Assembly (NCBI GenBank): GCA_903923905.1
Contig: CAIXZH010000106.1
Coordinates: forward strand, 27,773-91,772
Length of the DNA: 64,000 nt
Direction: 5' to 3'
From: an uncultured Bacteroidia bacterium
Lineage (GTDB): Bacteria > Bacteroidota > Bacteroidia > Bacteroidales > Prolixibacteraceae
In this document: positions 27,479 to 36,191 of the stretch, one piece after another
Numbering within the stretch: the first letter of the stretch is position 1
Layout of the letters: every line of letters begins with the position of its first letter
Translations under genes and position numbers: made by a program
Notes under the pieces: generated by a model
Told to the model about the DNA's origin: nothing
The model's input: only the letters and a program-made list of their open reading frames with translations
Database searches by the model: none

Positions 27479-28225
27479 ATGAATCCAAAGATTAGTTTAA
27501 GCCTTGTTTTTGGTACTCTTCTTTTGGTGGGTTGCCCTGATCTTTCAGCACAACCCGGAATAAATATTTATACTGATTTTGGTGAAAATAATGTATCGCA
27601 GGGATTGTTTATTAAAACTGCGGGTTTTGCCAGCTACAAATTCGGAAAATATTTACTGGAATCCGGTTTCCAGTTAGATCTGAAGAATACCAATAATACT
27701 TTCTTTTCGGGATTTAGTATGAGTGGCTCAAGAAACTTTAAGATTACCAATTTTCCGTTGGAGATCACAGGTTTCTGGATAAGTACCCCCTTCTCGGAAC
27801 TGCTTCGCGAAACCAATTGGGGTGCCCGGTTAAATCGGGAAAGTAATCACTTTGAATATTTGATCGGTGCTCATTTCAGAACTTATGCTTTTCGGCAGAA
27901 AGCAATCCGGGAATATGGAATTGGTCAAAGTGCATCGAAAATTCATGAGACCATGAATCTGTTGTATTCAGTTGGCTATCAACTTAAACCAAGAAATAAC
28001 TCTTGGAATGCGGGTATCTCGCTGACCAACTACGACAATTTTATGATTGAACAGGAAACAAACCCGATGCTCAGGCTGAATGGGTTATATAAATTAAGCT
28101 CACCACTTATAATTTATCTCCAGGCCTGGTACAAAAGTGCCGGTGCTACTAACCTCGCGGTGAACTATTTTGGATTCTTTTTCAGAACAGGAATCATATG
28201 GAATATCCGATGCGCAAAAGATTAA
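27479..28225 (+). CDS. Secreted beta-strand-rich protein, unknown function
   Basis: 248 residues. The N-terminus (SLVFGTLLLVGCPDLSAQPG) reads either as a lipobox (LVGC) or as an ordinary signal peptide cleaved after LSA. The body has repeated amphipathic strands with glycine and aromatic residues (GFASYKFGKYLLESGFQLDL, NSWNAGISLTNYDNFMIE) consistent with a barrel. It overlaps the phosphoesterase gene by 16 bases and the two probably form a unit. Confidence 0.7.
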   Translation: MNPKISLSLVFGTLLLVGCPDLSAQPGINIYTDFGENNVSQGLFIKTAGFASYKFGKYLLESGFQLDLKNTNNTFFSGFSMSGSRNFKITNFPLEITGFWISTPFSELLRETNWGARLNRESNHFEYLIGAHFRTYAFRQKAIREYGIGQSASKIHETMNLLYSVGYQLKPRNNSWNAGISLTNYDNFMIEQETNPMLRLNGLYKLSSPLIIYLQAWYKSAGATNLAVNYFGFFFRTGIIWNIRCAKD

Positions 28226-29052
28226 TCATCCTTTTTGTGGTCTCTGCCTTCATTGCATCATGCTTTAAGGACAGTGCACTAATTGGCATTTTTATCTCCT
28301 ATAAATCGGTTAATCTGCGCTTTGATCAGTCAATGATCTGGAACAGTACCCATCCTTTCAAAGTAATTGAGGTGCCAAATGATGATTATACCTTACTCAC
28401 AATGGGCGATAGTCATGTTGGAGGAATGACTAACCTGGATCGTTTCTTTAGTATTTCCAAAACTGCATATGCCTCTGCTGTGGTAATGGTAGGTGATTTG
28501 ACGAACGGTCGAGCCGGAGATTACGCACTATTTGAGCAACATCTGCCAGATCAGGATTCATTAGCCTCATTTCCCATCGTTGGTAATCATGATCTTAATT
28601 ACGAGGGGTGGAATGAATTCTATTCCCGTTTTGGATCATCGACCTATATCTTTACCGTTAAAACACCGGTTGCGAAAGATTTGTGCATCTGTCTCGACAA
28701 TGCAGGAGCAACCCTGGGCGATAAACAACTGGCCTGGCTAACCAATTTGCTGGAAACTATGCGGTCCAACTATCGAAACTGTTTTGTTTTTGCCCACGTC
28801 AATTTATTTCGTTTCAGACACACCGAAAGCACCAATCCACCGGTTGAAGAATTGCAGGTTTTAATGGATCTATTCACCAGGTACCATGTAGATTTGGTTA
28901 TAAACGGGCACGACCATAGGCATAATTCTGCGTTTTTCGGAATAACCTGGTACATAATAATGGATGCACTTGAGGACGGTTTGAGCAATGCCGGGTATTT
29001 GAAGTTAAATGTAAATAACGGAAAACTGTTATTTACTTTTGAATATTTTTAA
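28210..29052 (+). CDS. Calcineurin-like metallophosphoesterase lipoprotein
   Basis: 280 residues with a lipoprotein signal (MRKRLIILFVVSAFIASC). All five metallophosphoesterase motifs are present: MGDSHVGG (a GDxHx variant), VGDLTNG, VGNHDLN, FAHVNLF and INGHDHRH. It should hydrolyse phosphate mono- or diesters in the periplasm using two metal ions. The ATG at 28210 places the basic MRKR directly before the hydrophobic core; an ATG four codons upstream is also possible. Confidence 0.88.
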   Translation: MRKRLIILFVVSAFIASCFKDSALIGIFISYKSVNLRFDQSMIWNSTHPFKVIEVPNDDYTLLTMGDSHVGGMTNLDRFFSISKTAYASAVVMVGDLTNGRAGDYALFEQHLPDQDSLASFPIVGNHDLNYEGWNEFYSRFGSSTYIFTVKTPVAKDLCICLDNAGATLGDKQLAWLTNLLETMRSNYRNCFVFAHVNLFRFRHTESTNPPVEELQVLMDLFTRYHVDLVINGHDHRHNSAFFGITWYIIMDALEDGLSNAGYLKLNVNNGKLLFTFEYF

Positions 29053-29136
29053 CAGATAAACCGGGCAAAACCTAATATTCATTCTCGGTTTTGAATAAAC
29101 CTCAGGAGTGGTAAAAAAGTTTATAACTTTGCAACT

Positions 29137-29787
29137 ATGATCTTTTCTGACACCATCTTTACGTTTAAGGCAGCGTATTTTATCAGTTCATTTATTACGC
29201 TTCTGGCTCTGATTAACCCTATTCAGAAGATATTCCTGATCAATTCATTACAGAATCAGCTCAAAGACACTGAATTAAAGTATATATCCATCAAGTCATC
29301 AATTACTGCCTTTATTATCCTGGTTTTTTTCCTCTTTCTTGGGAATGTGATTTTTACCTATGTCTTCCGGATCGAACTTTACTCATTTCGGGTAACCTGT
29401 GGAATGGTACTTGTTTATAGTGGCTGGATGGCGCTTCACCAGGGAGTATTGATCAATATCGGCAAGGATGTCAGTATCCGGGATATTTCATCCGTGCCAA
29501 TCGCAATTCCGATGATTGCCGGTCCCGGAACGATCACTGCCACAGTTACCTTCCCTGCACAATACGGTTCACTGGTCACGGTTTCTGCGGTATTTGCCGC
29601 GCTCGCTGTAAACCTGGTTATCATGCTCTTTGCTAAAAATATTGGCAAAGTACTGATCAAACTAAATTTAATGTCGGCTCTGGTACGAATAATTGGGTTG
29701 ATAATTGCCACAATCGGAATCCAGATGATTTTCGATGGCGGGGTCGAATTCCTGAAAATTCATGGGTTGATTAAAATTCCATTGTAA
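29137..29787 (+). CDS. MarC/UPF0056 family integral membrane protein
   Basis: 216 residues with six membrane helices and the family motifs LALINPIQKIFLI (N-terminal NP signature) and SVPIAIPMIAGPGTITATV. The family was once linked to multiple antibiotic resistance, but its transport activity is not established. A -7-like TAACTTTG at 29124-29131 lies only five bases before the ATG, so any transcript from it would be nearly leaderless. The gene converges on the beta-helix gene with 12 bases between them. Confidence 0.9.
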   Translation: MIFSDTIFTFKAAYFISSFITLLALINPIQKIFLINSLQNQLKDTELKYISIKSSITAFIILVFFLFLGNVIFTYVFRIELYSFRVTCGMVLVYSGWMALHQGVLINIGKDVSIRDISSVPIAIPMIAGPGTITATVTFPAQYGSLVTVSAVFAALAVNLVIMLFAKNIGKVLIKLNLMSALVRIIGLIIATIGIQMIFDGGVEFLKIHGLIKIPL

Positions 29788-29799
29788 CATGCCTTGTTT

Positions 29800-32700
29800 C
29801 TACTGATCCTCAATCTTTATCTTCCAATCTTCAAACTCCACGGTGTATTGCTTCTGATCAGGCGATCCTGCTGCTAAACCGAGATCAACAGCTTTTTCAA
29901 TCCCGGGAATCTGGTTAGTCTGCCGCCTAATAATCCAGGTTTTGCCGTCCAGGCTCACATAACCCGTGAAACGATCTCCATGCCGTTCGAGCCGAATCCA
30001 AATTGGGGTTAGTGAGTTTTCAGGGAGGTTTTCACTGGCAGCCTTATGCATGCACCCGTTTCCAAACTCATCGTATTCGATCCCTGCACGTCCGGGTGAA
30101 CTGAACATGAGTACAGAGCCAAGGCTACCCCTGTCCACATCAAAACTTTTACTGATATCGTTTCGGACAAAAAGACCGGTCCGGTACCACTCACTGGTGC
30201 GCGCTCCAAAAGCTGCAATTTTTGCCGTTGACACGAAATCGCCTTTCAGTTTTTTCAGATAAACGGTAGCATAGGCATCTTCAGCATGGTAAAAATCCCA
30301 TCCGCTGGCCTTCAGAATATACCGGTTCTCCTTTTGAATTACCTCCACATTGGACGGTTTGGATTTGGACGATATGTAGGTAAATAATTTCTTCTTTACC
30401 AAATCAAGCTCCTTGCATTTAAGAACGTTCAAGGTCAATTCATCACTATTACCAATCCGAATCGCATATTTACCGGCCTGGGGTGCCACATCAAAAGAGA
30501 TCTCCTTCGACTCCTTTCCCTTTAAGGAGACCAGCTGAATCGTCAACTCCTTCCCATTGACCGACAAGGGAATGGAAGATTGAATATCGGTAGCAAGTAA
30601 GTTAGTAGCTATGACTGAAACATGAACTTTTTCGCCGGCAAGCAGCCGTTCTTCAGAAAGGCAGATCTTATCAAATGCAATTTTTGGTTTCTCACCTTGT
30701 ATTGCAATTGTTAGCGGCCTGGTTTCACCAATAGAAATCTCCTGGCTACCCGGATCATTAAGTCTTAATTCAAATTCGATAGTCCGTGTATTATTCCGGA
30801 TAACCGGGAATGGCTTTTCTTCAATCACCTTCCTGTCTGACAACAGGGCCACCCGGGCAACTCCGGAACTGCCGGAATTAGAGACATCAGCGATTACCTT
30901 GACTAATGAGCCAGCAGCGACAGGTCCGCTAATTGGTCTTCCATTTAAAGTTACCCGCAGATTTGAGGAATTAAATGTTGGAGACCCATCAATAAATTGC
31001 TCAGGCAATTTGGCCGGAGATTCGATCAGAAAATTATCGGAATAATCATTGTTGATCAAATAAGTACCGCAAGTTTTCATATCCCCCTGCTCGAGATCGA
31101 AATAAATGTTGTTTTTCACGGTCCAGTTACTCGACATGTTATCGAACCAGAAGGCAACATTATCACTGAAGAATCCGCGATGTACCCGGTGAATGATATT
31201 ATTCCTGACTGCGGAATTGGTGGTCATACCGGTAACTACAATAACCCCTGCATCATCGGCATCTTGCTGGACATCTTCAAAATGATTGTATTCAACAACA
31301 ACATCGCCTGTCACAGTCCCTTCAAGACCACCAGCGCCAATATCCATCGTATATGGCCTGCCTGATTTGGTAAAATAATTGTGAGAGATTGTAGTATGGA
31401 TAGTTCCTCCAACACTCAACGTAATTCCTCCACCGAGTCCGCACGAAGAAAAAACATTGTGATCTACCAGAGTTTCCCTGGTAATCTGACTCAGCTTTCC
31501 ATTCATCAGATCTCCGGTCCCACTGACACATAGAGCACCCTGTTCGAGCCCATCAAAGGTGCTATTAAAAATACGCATCCCATAACATCCCGGGCCGACA
31601 GACATTCCGACCCCACCGCAAGCTCGCAATTCAGAATTGGCAAACTCGCAATCGGTGGCAAAATCATAAGTAATAGCAGTGCACCCGGGAGTAGTCTCGT
31701 AATGATGGGGAAAATTCCGAAAATTTTCTTTCGCCCCTTCGAAGGCTAGACCATAAAACCGCAGATTTCGAACCGGATTATCTTCACTTCCTGAAATCTG
31801 GACAAGATGATTTAACTGTGGCACCGATATATTCGCCTGGTTTGGATCAGTAATCTCTTTTTCAGGGATATAACTGATTTCGTGGCACTTCTTATCAAAA
31901 AACCACTCTCCGGGGGCATCCAGAAGCTCCCTTATATTCTCAACGTAATACCGGGGAGGAACCACCAGAAGTCCGTTATTCTTTTCCGGACCATCTTCAG
32001 GTTCTTTAAGATAGGCGATCTGATTTTTCTCGTCAACTTTTTCAATCGAATTATAAGCAGTGCGCCACCTGAGTAAAACAACAATCCGATTATCAACCAT
32101 ATCCTTCCAATTCTTAATATCACCCGCTTTAAAGGGAATTTCGGAAGTTGATGCCGGGGTTTTTCGGAGTGTAAAATACCCTTCATTCGGGAATCGGGCC
32201 AGGATTTGCTTCTTTCCGTTGGCATTTAATGACGATAACTCATTCTGGTTAAAAGGAGCCACCCATACATTTCCTCTCTTTTCCCAGTTTTTTACTGGTA
32301 TTGCACCGAAAATAACCGGTTTCTCCCCGGGGTATGCTGCATAAGTTACATAATTGTCACGTAAATGATGCCACTCGAAAGCCCCTGAGGGAAGATTGGT
32401 TTCTACACGTTCACCACCATCTTCAGGAGTAAAGACCAGGGATTCGGATAGTGGATAAAAACCATTCCGGATAAATACAACAATATCCTTGCCTTTCCCA
32501 AATGGGTGGGAGGAACCTGCGTACCGGGCATCAATCGCCTTCCCCTTAAGCTGATAAACCTTTGTTTTTAAATCACGTACGGCAATTTTTGCCCTTGCAA
32601 TAGTGGAAAAAGGACCGTCAGTACGCGTTGCATTTGGCTCATCAAGAGTACCTGACCAACGGTCATCCCCATTGGGAGAAACGAAAAAATCTCCCTTAAC

Positions 32701-32958
32701 TTTTGAGGCATCGAATGGCTGCCACAATTCACTTCTGAGCAACTTCCCATCACGGACTTTTTCAGCTTTACCTTTTTGAGACAAAGTATTACGAAAATCA
32801 AAAGCATGAACAATCTTAGGAAAGAATAACAGTAATCCGCTAAAGATAAACAATATGGATAAATGATGCAGAGAGTAGCTGACCGGCATAAATTTTCTGT
32901 ATAAATTCCTGATCCTGGCAATATCATGCATACTTTCGTAATTATTAACAATTATCAT
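29800..32958 (-). CDS. Large secreted right-handed beta-helix protein
   Basis: 1052 residues. After a hydrophobic signal segment (about 30-52) comes FVSPNGDDRWSGTLDEPNATRTDGPFSTIARA, the entry motif of many secreted parallel beta-helix proteins. Beta-helix rungs occupy about 380-650 (ITYDFATDCEFANSELRACGG, HNYFTKSGRPYTMDIG, VEYNHFEDVQQDADDAG), then Ig-like CARDB-type modules (about 680-860) and a C-terminal concanavalin-like domain (about 880-1050). Such proteins are often polysaccharide lyases or glycoside hydrolases; the catalytic residues cannot be assigned here. Alternative starts at 32931 or 32889 would shorten the region before the signal. Confidence 0.85.
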   Translation of the reverse strand: MIIVNNYESMHDIARIRNLYRKFMPVSYSLHHLSILFIFSGLLLFFPKIVHAFDFRNTLSQKGKAEKVRDGKLLRSELWQPFDASKVKGDFFVSPNGDDRWSGTLDEPNATRTDGPFSTIARAKIAVRDLKTKVYQLKGKAIDARYAGSSHPFGKGKDIVVFIRNGFYPLSESLVFTPEDGGERVETNLPSGAFEWHHLRDNYVTYAAYPGEKPVIFGAIPVKNWEKRGNVWVAPFNQNELSSLNANGKKQILARFPNEGYFTLRKTPASTSEIPFKAGDIKNWKDMVDNRIVVLLRWRTAYNSIEKVDEKNQIAYLKEPEDGPEKNNGLLVVPPRYYVENIRELLDAPGEWFFDKKCHEISYIPEKEITDPNQANISVPQLNHLVQISGSEDNPVRNLRFYGLAFEGAKENFRNFPHHYETTPGCTAITYDFATDCEFANSELRACGGVGMSVGPGCYGMRIFNSTFDGLEQGALCVSGTGDLMNGKLSQITRETLVDHNVFSSCGLGGGITLSVGGTIHTTISHNYFTKSGRPYTMDIGAGGLEGTVTGDVVVEYNHFEDVQQDADDAGVIVVTGMTTNSAVRNNIIHRVHRGFFSDNVAFWFDNMSSNWTVKNNIYFDLEQGDMKTCGTYLINNDYSDNFLIESPAKLPEQFIDGSPTFNSSNLRVTLNGRPISGPVAAGSLVKVIADVSNSGSSGVARVALLSDRKVIEEKPFPVIRNNTRTIEFELRLNDPGSQEISIGETRPLTIAIQGEKPKIAFDKICLSEERLLAGEKVHVSVIATNLLATDIQSSIPLSVNGKELTIQLVSLKGKESKEISFDVAPQAGKYAIRIGNSDELTLNVLKCKELDLVKKKLFTYISSKSKPSNVEVIQKENRYILKASGWDFYHAEDAYATVYLKKLKGDFVSTAKIAAFGARTSEWYRTGLFVRNDISKSFDVDRGSLGSVLMFSSPGRAGIEYDEFGNGCMHKAASENLPENSLTPIWIRLERHGDRFTGYVSLDGKTWIIRRQTNQIPGIEKAVDLGLAAGSPDQKQYTVEFEDWKIKIEDQ

Positions 32959-33000
32959 TTATTCCGCCTGGCAATTCAGGGTTCTTCAAAAAGAGCGCTG

Positions 33001-33045
33001 CAAACCTACTAAACGAAATACATATTTCCAAAATACTAAGTATTT
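33001..33045 (-). promoter_or_regulatory. Promoter of the beta-helix gene with adjoining palindrome
   Basis: On the minus strand TTTG (33032-33029) and TAGGTTTG (33008-33001) are spaced by 20 bases. The perfect palindrome AAATACTAAGTATTT (33031-33045) touches the -33 box, a plausible operator. Part of it, TAAGTATTTAAAAA, recurs at 33436-33449 just before the LemA gene. Confidence 0.55.
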
Positions 33046-33188
33046 AAAAAATTAAGTATTAATCTATAGCTTTCCCCTTATACTGCAGCGCTCCTGTTTT
33101 GAATATCTGCTTTCCGAACACCCTAACATTTCAAATCGGTATATCATAAACAGATAATGCAAAATTTACCTTTTATTAACATTAATAA

Positions 33189-33220
33189 TTTGGAAATCAC
33201 CAACAAGGCCTTTATCTTTG
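33189..33220 (+). promoter_or_regulatory. Strong promoter of a short leader or small RNA
   Basis: TTTG at 33189-33192 and TATCTTTG at 33213-33220 are separated by 20 bases, a near-ideal Bacteroidota promoter. No open reading frame follows within 200 bases. Confidence 0.6.
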
Positions 33221-33225
33221 TGGTA

Positions 33226-33315
33226 CATTTTTTTTCATAAGTTTAGGTTTAGTTAGGTTAGTTAGTTTGGTTAGTTTTAGTAAAAGGATGAAGCCGCCCG
33301 GTTTCATCCTTTTCA
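33226..33315 (+). ncRNA. Candidate small RNA or attenuated leader ending in a 15-bp hairpin
   Basis: Downstream of the promoter is a stretch made almost entirely of TTAG/GTTAGTT/TTTAGG units (33241-33281), free of C until the hairpin. It ends in a stem of 15 pairs (AAAAGGATGAAGCCG at 33282-33296 with CGGTTTCATCCTTTT at 33299-33313; one G-U pair, loop of two bases) ending in four Ts. The unit is therefore promoter, unstructured purine/U repeat, terminator, about 90 nucleotides long. It could be an independent RNA or an attenuator of the LemA operon starting at 33460. No known RNA family was recognised. Confidence 0.5.
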
Positions 33316-33459
33316 ATTTAACAAATAAATCCCCCTGGAAGCAATTAAATCGTCAGAAATTAATAACATCAAAACTATTCACTATCTAAATTTGTTGATT
33401 AATTTCACACCCAATTGTTTAGAAACAGATTTTATTAAGTATTTAAAAAGCAGATTAAA

Positions 33460-34053
33460 ATGAAAAAGACAGGAATAATTGTACTGATTGTAATTGTAGT
33501 TCTGGTATTTTGGGGATTTTCATGGGGAATCTCTACCGGTAATAAAATGGTATCAATGGATGAAGGGGTAGCCGCTTCATGGTCGCAGGTGGAGAATGTC
33601 TACCAACGACGTTCCGATCTGATCCCTAACCTGGTCAATACGGTTAAGGGTTATGCTGATTTTGAGAAATCAACCCTTACCGCTGTAATTGAAGCCCGCG
33701 CCAAAGCTACCCAGGTAACTGTTGACCCGTCAAAACTTACGCCGGCTTCGATGCAACAGTTTCAGCAGGCACAGGGTGGATTGTCTTCAGCATTAGGCCG
33801 ATTGATGGTTGTTGCAGAGAAATATCCTGATTTAAAAGCTAACGAAGGATTTTTAAATCTCCAGGCACAACTAGAAGGAACTGAAAACAGGATTACCGTG
33901 GAGCGGCAGAAATTCAACGAAATAGCAAGGACTTACAATACTTATATCCGTCAGTTCCCTAACATGATTATTGCTTCGATGCGTAATTTTGAGAAGAAGG
34001 CCTATTTTGAAGCCGAAAAAGGGGCAGAAAAGGCACCAAAAGTTCAATTCTAA
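33460..34053 (+). CDS. lemA: LemA family protein
   Basis: 197 residues with an N-terminal membrane helix (about 5-24) and the LemA core: WSQVENVYQRRSDLIPNLVNTVKGYADFEK, then LSSALGRLMVVAEKYPDLKANEGFLNLQAQLEGTENRI and FNEIARTYNTYIRQFPN. The function of LemA is poorly defined; the soluble helical bundle lies outside the cytoplasm. It heads an operon with two TPM-domain genes (gap 10 bases, then a 1-base overlap), a common arrangement. A TAAATTTG -7-like element is at 33387-33394. Confidence 0.93.
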   Translation: MKKTGIIVLIVIVVLVFWGFSWGISTGNKMVSMDEGVAASWSQVENVYQRRSDLIPNLVNTVKGYADFEKSTLTAVIEARAKATQVTVDPSKLTPASMQQFQQAQGGLSSALGRLMVVAEKYPDLKANEGFLNLQAQLEGTENRITVERQKFNEIARTYNTYIRQFPNMIIASMRNFEKKAYFEAEKGAEKAPKVQF

Positions 34054-34063
34054 TTTCACGACC

Positions 34064-34501
34064 ATGAACCCCAAAGATTTTCTCGGAAAAGAGAATGAAC
34101 GATTAATCAAGGAGGCAATTGAAGGCGCTGAACACCAAACTAGTGGTGAAGTTCGTGTCCATATTGAAAGTACTTGTAAGAAAGATGTGCTTGACAGGGC
34201 AGCATGGCTCTTTCGGAAGCTCAAAATGAACGAAACAAAGGAGCGTAACGGCGTACTGATTTACCTTTCAATCAATGATCGCAAGTTTGCGATTATTGGT
34301 GATTCAGGAATAAACAAGGTAGTTCCTGAAGGATTCTGGAACGAGATCAAAGAGATTATGATTGACCATTTCACTAAAAATGAATTTGTTCAAGGGATAA
34401 TCAGCGGGATCGAAAAGACTGGGCAGCAGCTTAAACAGTATTTTCCCTGGCAGACCGATGATGTGAATGAACTATCAGATGAAATTTCATACGGAAAATA
34501 A
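34064..34501 (+). CDS. TPM-domain protein, cytoplasmic form
   Basis: 145 residues, all TPM domain (ERLIKEAIEGAEHQTSGEVRVHIES, KERNGVLIYLSINDRKFAIIGDSGINKVV, FWNEIKEIMIDHFTKNEFVQGIISGIEKTGQQL). No signal peptide or membrane helix, unlike its downstream neighbour. The ATG at 34064 gives the natural start; an upstream frame from 33971 runs inside LemA and is not used. TPM domains (YgcG/Psb32) bind metal or act in membrane protein repair; the role here is unknown. Confidence 0.9.
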   Translation: MNPKDFLGKENERLIKEAIEGAEHQTSGEVRVHIESTCKKDVLDRAAWLFRKLKMNETKERNGVLIYLSINDRKFAIIGDSGINKVVPEGFWNEIKEIMIDHFTKNEFVQGIISGIEKTGQQLKQYFPWQTDDVNELSDEISYGK

Positions 34502-35331
34502 TGAAAAACAATCAATTGAGGATAAAATCAGTGCTTTTGACCCTTTTTATAGCGCTCTCTTTCTGCCAGATTTCCCAGGCGCAGGGTGAATTCCCGGAAC
34601 GTCCGGAGCCTCCCCGTCTGGTAAACGATTTTGCAGGAGTTCTATCCGGTCAGCAAAAAGCAATGCTCGAAAACAAACTGGTCAGTTTTAATCAAAGAAC
34701 TTCAACGCAGATTGCCATTGTGACGGTAAAAAGTCTGTCCGGATATGATAAGGCCGACTATGCCATAAAACTCTCAGAGAAGTGGGGTATCGGTCAAAAA
34801 GGTAAAAATAACGGAATTCTAATTCTCGTTAAGCCGAGAACAGCCAGTGAAAGAGGTGAGGTCTTCGTATCAGTCGGCTATGGACTGGAAGCAGTTGTTC
34901 CCGATGCGGTAGCCCGCCAGGCACTTATAGGAGCTGAATTGCTTCCGGCATTTAAAAAGAACGACTACTTTACAGGACTTAATCGTAGCACGGATGTACT
35001 AATCTCACTCACAGCTGGAGAATACACTGCAGATCAATATATTAAGGCTGTCAATAAAAAAGGGAAGTCAGGTTCCGGCGGATTTATTGTTATCATGATT
35101 GTTGTGGCAATCATCTTCATTTTTCAACGTGCAGGCAGTGCCTCCCGAGGCATCAGTAGCGGTCAGGGCTTCCTGGGTGGTTTGCTGCTCATGGATCTGT
35201 TGGGTGGCGGTCGGAGCGGCGGATCCTGGAACGATTTTTCAGGCGGCGGAGGTGGAGATTCCGGTGGCGGTGACTTCGGAGGATTTGGCGGAGGCAGCTT
35301 TGGCGGAGGAGGTGCAGGGGGATCCTGGTAA
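34501..35331 (+). CDS. TPM-domain membrane protein with Gly/Ser-rich tail (YgcG-like)
   Basis: 276 residues: signal peptide (about 1-27), TPM domain (about 38-180, LVNDFAGVLSGQQKAMLENKL, IAIVTVKSLSGYDKADYA), a membrane helix (GGFIVIMIVVAIIFIFQ), then a low-complexity glycine-rich C-terminus with GGGG/SGGG/FGG units. The start codon shares one base with the preceding stop (TAATG). This is the standard third gene of LemA-TPM operons. The glycine tail is typical of the family and not a sequencing artefact. Confidence 0.92.
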   Translation: MKNNQLRIKSVLLTLFIALSFCQISQAQGEFPERPEPPRLVNDFAGVLSGQQKAMLENKLVSFNQRTSTQIAIVTVKSLSGYDKADYAIKLSEKWGIGQKGKNNGILILVKPRTASERGEVFVSVGYGLEAVVPDAVARQALIGAELLPAFKKNDYFTGLNRSTDVLISLTAGEYTADQYIKAVNKKGKSGSGGFIVIMIVVAIIFIFQRAGSASRGISSGQGFLGGLLLMDLLGGGRSGGSWNDFSGGGGGDSGGGDFGGFGGGSFGGGGAGGSW

Positions 35332-35343
35332 AAATAGTCAATT

Positions 35344-35363
35344 AGGCTGTTAGACTTTTAGCC
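35344..35363 (+). repeat. Post-stop repeat, copy a
   Basis: AGGCTGTTAGACTTTTAGCC begins 12 bases after the stop of the TPM gene, in its sense direction. Related copies follow three other genes in the window (54326, 55383 and 45406), always just after the stop and in the same orientation. Confidence 0.5.
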
Positions 35364-35433
35364 AAAAAAGATCGTCAAGGCTAGGAAGTACCGCAAGATT
35401 TGTAGAAAAGATTAATAAGAGTTATTTAGGAGC

Positions 35434-35471
35434 CGCCAAGACACTATGATATTATACTTAGCGTCTTGGCG
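35434..35471. terminator. Inverted repeat between convergent genes, possible bidirectional terminator
   Basis: CGCCAAGAC (35434-35442) pairs perfectly with GTCTTGGCG (35463-35471), with additional CTA/TAG pairing inside. It lies between the LemA operon and the convergent DUF1097 gene. A nearby GCG-rich stretch (35522-35560, TTTGCG repeated) resembles non-coding intergenic filler; nothing else is seen between 35332 and 35570. Confidence 0.4.
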
Positions 35472-35570
35472 ACTTAGCGTGAAAAAAGAGTTGTATGAGA
35501 TCTCAAAGTGATCAATATAAGCCCTTTGCGTTTCCTCGCGTACTTTGCGCGAAATTTTTATTGGTGCGTT

Positions 35571-36092
35571 TTATTTTGCCATCTTCTTCTCGTAAGCTGT
35601 TCTGATACTAACCGTAAGATACCCTAAGACCATGGCAATTGCACAGTAAACAAGGATGGTTATGGCCGATGAGGCATCTGTTGTAGTCTTTCCGTAAATT
35701 TGACCAAATGCGAAAAAGACTGCCGATGAAACAAATATTGCAGGGACAAAATCGATTAACGAATGTGCCCTCTCCATGGAACACATCGGAACCACCATCA
35801 CAAGCACTGCCAGCGGAATTGCCCAGAAACCCGTTGAGCCTAAAACACCGGCCAGTTTAATGATCAGTATGGCGGAGAGAATTCCCAATGCATAACCAAA
35901 AAAGGTACGAAGTCCACCTTTTACGGTACCTCCGGCCAGAAAATACATAGCCCATGCCTGAAAGGTTACCCACCCAAAAGTGTTATTGCCAGCAATTGGC
36001 ATTAAGTGACTGATCAATTGGTCAAGCGCGATAAACAAGGATGCAAGCACTGCAATAAACAAGGGAATGACTACAAATTTTTTGAAATTCAT
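35571..36092 (-). CDS. DUF1097 family membrane protein
   Basis: 173 residues with five to six membrane helices. The motif FGWVTFQAWAMYFLAGGTVKGGLRTFFGYALGIL and the later IPLAVLVMVVPMCSMERA...FVPAIFVSSAVFFAFG match DUF1097 (YcdZ-like) proteins, whose substrate is unknown. It is monocistronic. Confidence 0.85.
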   Translation of the reverse strand: MNFKKFVVIPLFIAVLASLFIALDQLISHLMPIAGNNTFGWVTFQAWAMYFLAGGTVKGGLRTFFGYALGILSAILIIKLAGVLGSTGFWAIPLAVLVMVVPMCSMERAHSLIDFVPAIFVSSAVFFAFGQIYGKTTTDASSAITILVYCAIAMVLGYLTVSIRTAYEKKMAK

Positions 36093-36191
36093 AACGTTTA
36101 ATTTTAGTTGTGTTAATTTTGAATTGTTGGAACGGAAACAAAAATAAGAAAATTATGATAATGCAATAATCCGGCCTGAACAGTCTGATAA

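Noticed and set aside
34501..35331. Glycine-rich tail as a sign of frameshift or low-quality sequence
   Set aside because: Gly/Ser-rich tails are normal for TPM/YgcG proteins and the frame continues cleanly to a stop.
35522..35563. GCG-rich stretch after the LemA operon as a regulatory element
   Set aside because: It shows only loosely repeated TTTGCG words, with no palindrome or promoter; kept as unexplained filler.
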